This document shows positions 13,301 through 24,825 of a stretch of DNA of 64,000 nucleotides, one piece after another; the stretch's first letter is position 1, and each line of letters opens with the position of its first letter. The DNA is taken from positions 53,200,345 to 53,264,344 of the forward strand of contig NC_091015.1 of assembly GCF_041296385.1 (NCBI RefSeq). The letters are read 5' to 3'. Both the position numbers and the translations under genes were made by a program. Origin of the DNA: Aphelocoma coerulescens. Taxonomy: Eukaryota; Chordata; Aves; Passeriformes; Corvidae. Under the pieces are notes generated by a model, which was not told the origin of the DNA, searched no databases, and saw nothing but the letters and a program-made list of their open reading frames with translations.

Positions 13301-14784
13301 TTATGAACCATCCTAGTGCTTCTCCAGATTCACTCCTAGTAAATTTGTCTTAATCCAAAACTCTCCTGGTATAATTTGAGCCACTTATTTACCTTAGCCT
13401 TGGAGGAACAATTAGTTCTAGGTATTTTAAAATATTATAAGATAATGTTTTCCATCAATCTTAACAGCACACAATTCATATTTTTTCCTCTGAGGTCATG
13501 CTTTCTAAATTGTTAATTGTAGTTGCTATTCTTCTTTGGCGACTATCCAGTTTTTCTTAATATTTTTGTGCATTGCAGTGCCCCAAACTGGCAAAGCAGA
13601 CTGGAAGAGTCACCTGCCTGGGGTAGCTGTTTTCTTTTGCAATCACGTAGCACTGGTGGATTCACAGTTCTTTCGTGCTGGATGTCAGCCCCCAGATGCT
13701 TTCTTCAGAAGTGCTGCCTTCCCCATACTGTCCTTGTCATCTCAGTTGGCCCTGCCCATGGAGAGAAGTGGTCGTGTGTCCTCAATGCACTGCAGCCCAT
13801 TGCTGCCAGGCTTTTTCATCTGTCAAGGTCAATTTAAGCAGTCATCCCATCCCCCAGTGCATTTTTACCCCTTCCCAATATGATGGCATGTGTAAAAATA
13901 GCACAATCATGCACCAGACCTTCATCCAGAGCAGCAAAGTGCAGCAAATGCAGGTTTGTGCAAGGGCAGGGTGCAGCCCTGGATGCAGGATCCTTCTGAG
14001 TAGTCCTCTTGTCCAGTGGCAACCTGGAGTTTGTCTGAGCACCCACATAAAGGCTGATTGAGGTGCCCAGAAAGCTTGCTAGCTCTGAGGTATGGGATAC
14101 CACTGCTTTGCCAGGTGGCATGAGCCTGTAACTGAGGCTGATTTGACATAGTGGCCTCTTGGCAAATCTGTATCAGCTCCTACTTTTTTATTTTCCTGCA
14201 GCCTGCTTATTCCTTCTAGAGCTTTCCAGCAACTGTAGTTGCACTGACTGGCACATAATTCCCTCTCTGGCATAAGCTGATGGCTCCCCACCAGATTATC
14301 AAGGGTCTCTGTGCTGGCTGGCTGCCCAGAACTCGCCACCACACTTTGGCACTGGCCACACTGGCTCAGGGCAAAGGTGGGCACTGGCCACCACCACCAC
14401 TGCTGGATGGCTCCACACCAGCAGCACCCAGTTGCAGCTGCCCCACCCTGCCCAGCCCAGCCAGAGCACAGCTCTGGTCCTGGCACTAAGCCAAGCAGCG
14501 CCTGTCAGATACCCTTGAAAACCACAAGTGGCTGCACCACTTCTGCCTCTCAGCTGGCCTCAGACCATGCCAGCCCCATGGCTGTGAGGAACCAGGAGGC
14601 CTCAGGGTGGGAAACACCCCGTGTGGGTACCAGGGCCCATGTCTGTCTCCATTTTTGCTGCACGAGCCTCCTCTGGAAGAAACTCCAGATGATTATCAGA
14701 TTTTTAAAGGAAAAATGGTGAAACACATGAAATCATGCTCTTAAAACAGGGAACTTTGTGTAGTTTAGGATTGGCTTGACTCAG
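4393..14784. other. Non-coding interval, left part of the receptor gap
   Basis: No exon with a recognisable protein family was found. It should contain the 5' untranslated exon(s) and promoter of the minus-strand CCR8-like gene, but these cannot be placed by eye. Around 6215-6300 there is an AT-rich stretch with repeated ATAGAT/ATCTAT words. The longest open frames, such as 178 codons on the minus strand at 11407-11943, have no family signature. Confidence 0.45.
6215..6300. repeat. AT-rich imperfect (ATAGAT/ATCTAT) low-complexity tract
   Basis: This short stretch is rich in TCTATCTATA, AGATAGATA and TAGATATA words on the same strand. It gives an imperfect, partly self-complementary microsatellite-like patch. 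Nothing suggests a gene. Confidence 0.5.
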
Positions 14785-14850
14785 GGACCCTGGATTCAAA
14801 CCTGCACCTAGCCACTGGCAGGCTGCTCTCAGCACTAGAGCATCATGCAC
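14785..14850 (-). repeat. Possible tRNA pseudogene or tRNA-derived SINE head
   Basis: On the minus strand, GGTTTGAATCC (14792-14802) resembles a pol III B box. TGCTCTAGTGCTGAGA (about 14828-14843) resembles an A box. They are about 40 nt apart, the spacing found in tRNAs, with an anticodon-arm-like CCTGCCAGTGG between. The acceptor stem does not close convincingly, so it is not a working tRNA gene. It could be an old SINE head or a chance match. Confidence 0.3.
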
Positions 14851-17800
14851 TGAAATCTGGGCATCTGGCATTTCCCATCTTGACCACAGTGGCTACAATC
14901 TTAAAGCAGGCATCTGTGTGGCTTTGTCCTGTCTCCTTCAGGCCTCTGCTGTTGCCAGGGGCACGAAAAGAGGCTTTGTTGGGGTAGCACACACCCACGC
15001 TGCTGCGGTGTGAGCAGAGTTGTGAGGAGAGCTTGGCAACACCACTGATAAATCTTTATCTGAGCTGCTGGTAAACAGGAAGCTGGTGAACATCTTTACT
15101 ATTTTTCTTAGTTTTTTAGGTTCTTTTGGTCTGATTTTCATAGCTATTCTTTTTCGCTTGCTTCATCTCAGGAAACACATTTTTCTGCCACCTCTTGCAG
15201 GAAATGTGCAAGATACCAAGTGCTGAAAACCTCAAGGTTCGCTCAACCTTTCTATGAGAGGTTATGACTCAAAGAGCCTGGTAATGAGGGCTTCAGAATA
15301 TGTTTGGGAAAAGCTAGAAGTGCAAGGGTCAAGCTCACACAATAAGCATAAGGCTAAAAGAGTTTGACAATGCAGAATGCAGACACTTACACACCTTTGT
15401 GCCATGTTCAACGTGGGGTGGCTTTTCACCAACATCAGAGAGAGAATTTCAAACCTTTCTGGTCAAGACATGCAGGGGCATATGTCTCTAATGAGGTGTG
15501 GCACCAGGCTCTTGGGATCTCGTTTTCCACACCAAAGACCCACCCTGCTGTCCACACCAGGCACGTCCACCATCCTCACCACTGCCCAGCTGCTGTGCTG
15601 GGCCCATGAGCCAGAGCATGTTGGGGGAGAGGGAAGGCCCTTGCACTCAGTGTCCAGGCACATCATGAGCAAGCAGGGCTGTTCTACTGTTCATCAGGTA
15701 CCCCTGTCTTGTCTTAAGCTGAAGGCAGCAGTGCAGGTACAAAACCTGCAGGGATTAATGCTCACCACGTTTAAACTTTCTCCTGATCTTGCATGGTGCT
15801 GCTCAAGAGAACAAGCAAATAATCAAGCCCCTGCTGCTTACAGGAAAGCACACCAAGATTTGCCAGCAGCACTGAGGGGCTGCAAACGTGACTTTGGCTG
15901 ACCTTGAACTGACAGAAAGGAGTTTGATTTTTGCATTCACCTTCTTACCCTCTCTTCACCACAGCAGTGAGGAAGATCACTTAAGCTAGACAGGATAAAA
16001 CAGATTCCTACCACCTACACCATCCTCCTCTCCTGTGGGCTGGGGATGGACATGCACAGCTCAATGAAGATAATAGATGCAGCCTAAAATGTTCAAAAAA
16101 TAACAAATCCAGCAAGAAGCTGGGTTGAATAAGAGAAGGACGAGTCACTTTCCGGTATGCAGATGTGTGGGTCAGGTTTCCTTCTCAGTATCAAACTGCA
16201 GCTTTATTTTTTTCTGGTGTGGGTTTCAAATGAGTGGGATAAAGCAGATCAACTTTTCCACTGCATAGTTAAAATCTCTATTTCCTTTTACAACACAGGA
16301 ATTTTCTTTTGCTGACTCTTTTCTGATAAGCTCAAATAATTCCAAGGACCATTAAGATTTCCTACCTTGTAAGCTGGTAGGCAGGAGAGTAAAAGGTCAG
16401 AAGTTTCCTTAACTTTTTGAGGGTCTTTCTGAGCAGGACCTAACTCAAGACCAGACCTAATTCATTGAGAAGAAAAATGGTAATGTGTCCATATTTCTTG
16501 GACAGAGCAAAGGACATCTGAGAAATCCCAAAGTCAAGACCTGAGTCACAGTGCTCTAGGCACTCTTTGAAGAAGAAGAAAGCTCTTGAAATAATCTCAA
16601 ATAGTGTTCAAAACAACAACAACAAAAAAAATAGTGTTTTGGGTGTCTATGCTTCCTAAACTCAAAATGATCTCTGCTTGCTTCACCTTTATTCTCTCAA
16701 ATAAGTGCAAAGTCAACAACTCCAAACCCAGAAAGCCCTACCCAGTCTCAGCTTTCTCTAAAGAAGAACCAAGCATGTAAGTGGGGGGTAGTCAGCACTG
16801 GGAAACCTTTGCACCCCACTTTGTCAATCATAGTTGCCATAAGCTGGGATAAAGTAAGCTTGTCTTTTTGACTATTTAGGACTTCTATCAGTAAAATGGG
16901 TCTGAAGATGGAACAAACCAACCCTTGTTTGTTCCTGCTATGGCTCTTTTCAGCTTGGAAAATTAAAAGCAAATTTAAAACTGAAAATCTTCTCTGAAAC
17001 GTAATAAAATAGATCCACAGTCCATGGCAGCAAAGTGAAATCCCATTATGAAAAAAAAAAAGATGCACAACATTTTGGGGTTTTCCTTGCTCTTTGAAAT
17101 GTGAATAGGTATTGTGATAAGACATCAAACAGCAGCTGACCACATAAACCAAAGGAGGTTAACACTTAATGTACTTCCCAGTAAGGCATGCTATTCAACA
17201 GTATGAGTGTGCTCCCATCACGATTTCATTTATGCTCTTGCTGTTAAGCTTGGTATAAAATACACCTCTTTGGACAAAAGAAGGAAGTGACTGCACAGGA
17301 AAATTACAGGTTGGTCTCCAGGCTCTCTAGAAACCTGTGACCAAAAAGGGTCATGAAATCACAAGTGATGTTAAAAACTCAGCCCTGGGATTATCTGCAA
17401 GTCTGACATCCAGTCTTGCCTTTAGAACAAAGTTGGTTTTTGTTAATCTTATGTCTCGAATCCTAAGCTATGGTCTGAAGGTGCTGGCAGACAATGAGAT
17501 CACACAAATGGCCTTCAGGTGTTACAGAACCCTAACAGAAGTCCATTCAGCACCGTCCATCCTGCTGATCCCAAGGATGCTCAGCGGTCCTCCAAGAAAC
17601 TCTTTGGGAAAAAAATTTACACAACCAATACAAAAATAACAGAGGAACCCGGAAAAGATTTGGAGAGGTTGGTGTAGCAAAACAGCCATAACTCCAGCTA
17701 GCACAGCTCCAGCTTCAGCATGGCTGTGCTGTCCTGAAGCATTACAGGGGGCACAGCAGGGAGGTCTGCCTGCTCTGGCTGAAAATCGATCTTATGCAAA

Positions 17801-20634
17801 AAGCAAGGGCATCCAATCTTCCAGGAAACAAAAAGTTTTTAGCAGCATCAGCAAAGTGACTGGCTCACTATGCAGTGCAGGGCTGAGACACAGGCTGTGG
17901 GGAAGAGAGTCAGCTGGGCAGGCAGCTGCTTCCTACTGCTGCCCTGACATCCCCCTCTGGCTCCTTCATGGCCACAGAGTGCACATTGCACTGAAAGGAG
18001 GAGGCTTACCTGTGGTGTGAGAGCAGAAAGCAGAGAGTTGCTGCAGGCAGAGAGAAAATCCTGCTGTCATAAAAAGCAGCCAACTCTGCTGGCAGTCAGG
18101 ACACACAGGTCTTACACTTCATTTGAAGTGTTTTCAGAGAACTAGACTGGAGAGAAAGTATCAGCCCTTTGGCCATCACCAAAGTGTGAGCACACAGCTC
18201 CTGAGCTGAAAACATCCCCATCATGCCTGTGTTTCACATCCTCTCTCATCTCCAGCACAGGCACTAGGGACTGGATTACCAGAGGTGAGAAGCACTGCAG
18301 AGCTAACAGATGCACCAGGTCATCCAGAGCCATGGGTGCAAAAATACAGGCATCAGTCAGGGGAGAAGGAGGGACCATCTTTCCACATAGCCTCTTCCAA
18401 GACAGTGCAAGGCAGCTGCACGAGCAGCAAATAGGCTTCACAGAGTCCAAAAAACAACAGGCGAGCATCAGGAAGAAAACAACAGGCTGTCCTAAAGATA
18501 AAATACCACCACTGGTCAGTCCCCTCATAGCAAAGTGCCAGAGCTTGGGAAAGTTTTCCTCAGTGCTTGATAGGTAAAGCAAATTTCCATGCCTTTGAGC
18601 ATTACCTACCTCTCAGCTCAGCTTTGCTTCAGTGTCCTCCTCCTCCTCAGCCGACAGCTTGTGCTTTAGCAGGACCTGTGCAGGAGCCCGTGAGGGAGCA
18701 GCTTTCAGTGCTACAGCGTGCTCAGCAGTTGCTGGCTCCTGAGGCTGTAGGGATGCCCAGATGGAGCTGGAAGTTGGCATGGGGACAGCACTGGCTGCCT
18801 TTGGGCATTGAGGTTCCCCCCCTAACCAAATAGTCAGATATCGTCCTGTTTTCTGGAAAGAGTGTTTCTGTATGTTTCAATATATGCAAGCTGTTGTTTC
18901 CCTGACTGCTGCAGCTGTCACCCAGCTTCTCTGTCTCTAATTGTGAATGTGGTCCTAGAGTGCCTACAGATTTCACGGTACATGATTAAAACAGGGAAAA
19001 TGCTCCATGTTGGAGCAATGCTGGAGTAGGAAGCACAGTGTGAATTCCCCAGTCCCAGCTGTTCCCCAGACAACATGTTAGCTGTTTCAACACTTGCACA
19101 GCCTCTTTTCCTGTGTCCCATCTACCACTCTGAGTAGTTCTTTCCTCTCTACTGGACACCACCGCAGGATATCAGGGGCAGCCTCAAGCAGAGGATGGAA
19201 AGAGGCATGAGGACGCTCAGGGAAGAGCCGAAGGAGGAGGGATAGAGACAGCTGTATGGCACTTGTTCTGAGGGTCACCAGCCCACGGTAAACTGCAGCC
19301 CAGTGGTGCCTCTGCTGCCCACAGCCCTCCAGCAAGGGATGTCTCCACAACAGCCCATTGAGTGCAGCCATTCCTGTGCCAGCCCCTCACTGTTGCATGC
19401 AGCTGCTTGTCTGCTTTCGCTAGCAGGGGTTCAGCAACAGGAGCACAAGTCCACGGCATGCTGAGGGGAGATCTAGGGAGGTCACAGGCAGCCAGGGACA
19501 GGGCAGAATGGTCAGTGCAGCACTGAGAAGGAAACAGAAAATAAGCAATGAGCATGAACATCTTGCCACACTTGAGCCTTTCTTTTTTTGCGCCCTCAGA
19601 TGATCCAGTGCCTCTTCCTCTTCTGCTGCACCACATTGACCCAAGGAATCAGGCTCTGCTGTCTGCATTGCCAGCTGGGTATGGAGCTGTCCTTCTGCAA
19701 CTAGCTAACCCTTAACTTTACCTGCTGTAAACCGAGAGCAAGATCTGGCCCCCGAGCACCTGGTTGGTTCCCCTTTGTGCACAGCCAATTTGACTGTGTG
19801 CCCCGGCTTCCACTTTTGGCATGGCAGCTGTGCAGCTGCCTGGCTCTGCAGAGCTGGTGGCAGGACTCCCACATGCCTTCTGCTCTGCTACCAGCTCTTG
19901 TCAGTTCCTCCTCACATGCACTCCAGAAAACAGGGCAAAACCACCAAAACACCCATGCTTTCTCCCATTGTACTGTAGCTCTCCAAAGCTACGTTGGCAA
20001 AGAACTGTGAAGATCAGGCCTGCTCATCAGAGGACAGGGAATCTGAGCCAGGTCATGGTAACCAAGAGTGCAGACAATCCTGTAAGCAGTCAAGCTTCCC
20101 CCATCCACCTTGGCCCAAGTTCTTTGTCTTCCCACCTTGTACCTCACTCTTAGCTGCTCATTCTGCAGTGTTATTTTTTGACATGCTTAAGATACGTTAT
20201 TTTCTCAAAAAAAAGTTAAAAAAAAGGCTGAGGTTTCTCAGGAAGAGATGAATTAGGGAAATCTTTGCAGGAGTTTTGCCTTCTGGGGAGAGTTTCAGCT
20301 CACATCTCTATCAGGATCCAGTCACAGCCCCAAAAAACAGTAGGACATGGGAGCTCCAGCCCTGATACTGGTGGTCCAAATTAACTAAAGAAGGAAGAGA
20401 TGGGACAGCCTGGGGCGACTACAGCAAAGCTTGTGCTCTAGCATTACTCTTGTTTTGGAGAGTTTTCCAGAGAGCCAACAAAACTAGTTTCCCGAGGTAG
20501 TGTAATGTAGCTGGATTTGGAACCAGCATCTGGCCCTGACTCCAAAACCCACCCTATTTAAATGTCCTGAATGTTCACCATCATGCATTAGATCCTGATT
20601 GTCATCATGGGGCTGTTTGTGTTGTGGCACACAG
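14851..20634. other. Non-coding interval, middle part of the receptor gap
   Basis: No supported gene. The 174-codon plus-strand frame at 15377-15901 and other short frames have no recognisable domain, and I see no convincing exon structure around them. A small CAA/A-rich patch lies near 16613-16630. Confidence 0.45.
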
Positions 20635-20759
20635 TGCAACAAGGAGCAGAGGCTGCAAAACAACTTGTGGGAAAAAGAGGGCCAGAGCTAAAATTGCAAC
20701 AAGGAGCAGAGGCTGCAAAACAACTTGTGGGAAAAAGAGGGCCAGAGCTAAAATTGCAA
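20635..20759 (+). repeat. Perfect 60-bp tandem duplication (about 2.1 copies)
   Basis: The 60-bp unit beginning TGCAACAAGGAGCAGAGGCT occurs twice back to back (20635-20694 and 20695-20754) with no mismatch, plus a 5-bp partial third copy. Perfect identity points to a recent, possibly polymorphic duplication, or an assembly artefact. Because the unit is divisible by three it keeps frames open on both strands, but nothing there looks like a gene. Confidence 0.9.
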
Positions 20760-22639
20760 GGGAAGCACTGGAAAGAGGAAGGTGCATGAAGGTCCAGATT
20801 GTCCCTGCTTAGATTGTCCCTGCCTGGTCTTAATTTTTCAAAAGTAAAATTGAGAATATATGTTTTTAATCATTACGATGGCTCCAATTCCACAGCAGTT
20901 CACTCTTGGGTATTTCTCCTCCCTTTTCATTTTTCCCAATGCAGCTCAGCAGGACAGAAGCCCACAGGGCCAAATTTAGTTCCACAAGTGCAGTTCCACT
21001 GACCACAGCAGGGCTACTGCACAAAGCACGGGCTGAGGTGCTCCAGTGGTGTTTCATACTGACTTCAGTAAAAGTGCAGGAAGTAAACAAAAATGTACCA
21101 GTCCCTGCTCGAGGAACACGCAGTGATGCTTTGATTAAGTTTCTAGAAGAGATGAGTGTGGTGTCTTGTCTTCAAGACAGTTTAAAAGCGGGCGTTAGAG
21201 AAACCTGTATACAGAAGATTACACTGAAGCTGAGGTAGATGTGGCTTACGTTAATTTAGCTTGCTCTGATGGGAGGAAGGCACAAAGCTGGTACAGAAAT
21301 ACATAAACAGACATAACTAGACTTAAACTAAGATTTCACTTGCATGGTTTTGTAGTGCTTTAGCTAGATCAGCTCATGAACATCCATTTTGTGTATGGTC
21401 AAACAAAGCTTCATAGCTTCTTGTCCCAGCAGCTCAAATGCCTCCCTCCAGCCCCCTGTGCTAAAGCAACAAAGTGAGGTGCTCAGTGATTGCTGGCAAA
21501 GGTAGGCACTAGTTTTGAACCCACTTTCCTCACCAGGTTAAGCTGTGCCACTGGACCTTTGCACAGCTGTATCAGAGGTGTGAGCATGCATTTCATCCCA
21601 CCAGGGCATGCCAAACCTGCCGTAGGGTTGGCCAAGACCATCTCTCACATATAATGCTCCATCCATTCTCCTCTGATGGAATGTGAAAGCCCACAAGAGC
21701 TGGAGCAGCTAAAACCTCACCTGGAGACTTTGAAGGAGAGTTGCAGAAGCTGTTTTGGTGGTGTTTTCTTCAGGAACCTTTATTTTTGGCTGGATCTTTG
21801 TAAACCTGCTGCCATTTTAAGGACTTTTTCAAGTTTGAGAAGTCTGGTTTTAGTAGGAGAGGTCCCTGCTTCCCTAGGGTCAAAGCTTTCCTCAGCCCTG
21901 AAGTGGAAATAAACTCAGAACTTCAACAAACATGTTTTCTTCAAAATGTTCCTTTGTCATTTGAAGTAGAGAGATATTAAATAAATCAACCTACACTCAG
22001 GAAAACCACTTCCACAATAAGGCGTATTTCATTTGCCAGGTATCTGAAGATCTCCACACTAAGCTGTAGAGCACTTCAGGAAAAGCAGAAGAGTCAAACC
22101 TGTCTTGTGCAGTGACGCAGGCAGAGTTTCCCCATCTTTTTTGCCCATATTTAAATTTCTGAATTTCCATTACATCTGGTAAGGATATACAAGCCAGGGA
22201 ACAAATTCTGTAACTTTTCCTCTTCCATCATTAAAAAATATAGACATTGCTCATTCAGCATAAAAGAACGCAATTATACCCTGTTGCTTAGACACCTCCA
22301 GGGACAGACTCATGAAATCCTGGATGAAGGGTTGAAACAAAAATACCTACATTTCAAATAGTGTTTTGTCTGTGTTACAAATTGAGATCTGCTGCTAGAG
22401 GCAACTAGAAGTTCACATAGAATATTTCATCAGTTTGTCTAATCTCTCCTCCACTTGAACTCCAGTTGACTGTTGGCAAGGTTATTTACTTGTTATCTTG
22501 TAAGTATCACTGAAGCCAAGGGACTTGTCCTTATGTGGTAGAAAAAGCCTTAATGGTTGCAGTTCTGACATAATCCTTTTGTCTCTTTCTTCTGTTTTCT
22601 GCCCGCTTCTATCACCTGCCTTATGGAGCTGAGACCATT

Positions 22640-22740
22640 TTTAAGAATAATTTAAGAATATGTTTAATAATTTTAAAGAGTGTCTGAAGAATAATTTAAT
22701 TTTTATTATAAGAATAATTTAGGAGTATTTTAAGAATTTT
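22640..22740. repeat. AT-rich patch with repeated AAGAATAATTTA words
   Basis: AAGAATAATTTA or close variants recur about four to five times in 100 bp, separated by T-rich spacers. It looks like a degenerate AT-rich minisatellite. No function is evident. Confidence 0.5.
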
Positions 22741-23379
22741 AGTGTTAATCAGCAACATGGATACACCCAGGTTGAAACCAAGATAGGACAAAATGTCAGG
22801 GTGTCTTTGAGAAAGGGAACATTGAAACTTATTTACCATGTTATCACATTACGTGATTTTTATCAAAGTGTGAAAGTGGCTGTTGGTCGGGAAGCTGTGA
22901 TGAAAAAACATGCCATATTCTTACTTCAAATTCAAGCAAAACCACAACATTTTTGTCCATTAGACTTGGGCAGACAGTGCCTCTCATTTGAGACTCCTTC
23001 TCTTTGGAAACACTGTGAATCTTCCAGAAAAAATTTGGCATACCTCCTGACCAGGGGCAAGCTGGGGACCAGGACAGTGAGGCTCAAGGATGCATGGCCT
23101 GGATGCTGGAGCAAGGGCACCTTGCACCTCCCATGGGTCCAGGGTGGTCTTCACCTGCTCTAAGAAGGGGTCCCTGCCCTGCAGGGGTGCCAGTCCAGTG
23201 TGGGCAGGCAGAGGCAACGGGGCAGCATCCAGCCTGAGTTAGAGGCATCTGCCACTGCCCAGCTGCAGCCATGCCCTGCCAGCCCTGTGCACGGCTGAGT
23301 CATTTCCAGCAGCCTTTAGGAAATGAGGAGCATTTAGCAAACAGCTTCAGCTGGAAAATAAAAATAATAAATAGAAGGG

Positions 23380-23411
23380 AAAAAAAAAAAAAAAAAAAGA
23401 AGAAGAAGAAA
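23380..23411. repeat. A19 tract followed by (GAA)n
   Basis: Nineteen consecutive A residues (23380-23398) are followed by about four GAA units. It may be a microsatellite grown from an old poly(A) tail, but no retroposed body is recognisable upstream. Confidence 0.8.
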
Positions 23412-24602
23412 CCGTTGTGAAAAGTTGACATCCAAGATTTCATCTTCTAAATGCCAGGCTTGCCTTTCTTCATGTTCTGCTCTTGTGGTTTTTCTTGAAA
23501 ATGAAGCTTGCACTTTGAGAAACAAGAAAACCACTGGGTAATTAGAGTGCCCTTCTGCCTCCCCCCATGAAACATTTGGTCCCAAACAGATGGGTGTTTT
23601 TCTTACTTTTTCACTAAGAACAAACCTCATATATTTTCATTTCCAGTGTATCTGAAAATACACTATTGCTGCTGAAGTTTTAGTCGGGCTTCACAAACTG
23701 AACCGTAAATCATCCATGCGTATGCAGGCAGTGCTTGGAGACACTTGTGCTTTCCAGAAGAGACTTGGCCGCTTGGGGAAGACCACAGGTCCCAGAAACA
23801 TCCCAGCCAGGTGGTTTGAAGGCAGCAGGGAGGGAGAAGGTGAGGCAGCAATAAGACAGCCAGCTCTAGGCTGCTGTGATGGAGTTCCAGACTGGATGGG
23901 AGATGAAGTCCTGCAGAGGCTGATCGAGAGTGATTGAGAGGAGTAGGGGAGTGGAGAGGGAAACAAAAGAAAGATCTTGTCCTAGCAGCATTGATGAACA
24001 GCACACGACCAGCACCCCAGTGCCCTGCAAACAGTGCAAGGTACCTGGAGTCACCTGCAGCCACATGCAGGACCTCATCAAATCTGGCTTCCCAGCAGCT
24101 CTGCTTATCAGCAGCTGATGTAGGTGTGGATGTATGTACCTACTGAAGAGCAGATGTTCATCTAATCCTCCCTTTGGAGGAGAGCTCTCTGTCAGGTCCC
24201 TTACCGGGGATCTCTCGGGCTGCCGAGGGAAGGCAGGGGTTACCCTGTTCAAGCGTGCCACCTATAGCTGACCATGACCACTGCACGCAGCCCGCGCCCG
24301 CCTCCCCTCTGCAGAGTCACCGCAGGCACAGTGCGCCCGGAACTCGTGCCTTATCTGCCGGTCCTAGCGCAAAAACCGGACAAATCTCTACAGCTTTACT
24401 TACCGATCTAAAAAACCCAATAACAGCTATAAATATGTAGTCGAAGTTAAACAGACACATCCTTAACCTGGATAGAAAAGCGCAGTGCTGCAGCTGAAGA
24501 GCGTGAGCACGGTGGGCTGCTGCTGAGCAGGATGGCTACCAAAGCTACCATCCCAATAATGAGAACGTGCATGTGCTCTAGGGAACTGTGTTACACCTGA
24601 AG

Positions 24603-24825
24603 TCATAGAATCATTGAATGGTTTCAGGTGAAAAGACCATCTAGTTCCAACCCCCCTGCCATGAACAGGGACACCTCCCACTGGATCAAGTTGCTCACAG
24701 CCTCATCCAGCCTGGCCTCGAGCACTGCCAGGGATGGGGCATCCACAGCTTCTCTGGGCAACCTCTGCCAGTGCCTCAGCATCCTCATAGTGAAGAATTT
24801 CTTCTGTATATCTAAGTCAGCCAGA
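24603..24825 (-). mobile_element. CR1 LINE 3' fragment (antisense)
   Basis: It opens with the reverse-complemented CR1 tail (CATAGAATCATTGAATGG). The typical antisense CR1 3' region follows: a CCAACCCCCCTGC-like stretch, then CTCTGGGCAACCTCTGCCAGTG and GTGAAGAATTTCTTC. It is 5'-truncated, as most avian CR1 copies are, and diverged, so it is inactive. Confidence 0.9.

Larger units (their letters stand above)
20760..24602. other. Non-coding interval with simple-sequence patches
   Basis: No supported gene. It contains an AT-rich patch at 22640-22740 and an A/GAA tract at 23380-23411. The 120-codon frame at 22801-23163 has no family signature. Confidence 0.45.

Noticed and set aside
15377..15901. 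174-codon plus-strand open frame
   Set aside because: Composition is unstructured and no splice or promoter context supports it. Likely chance.
21497..21560. Second tRNA-like B box on the minus strand
   Set aside because: The spacing to any A-box-like segment is too short and the arms do not pair.
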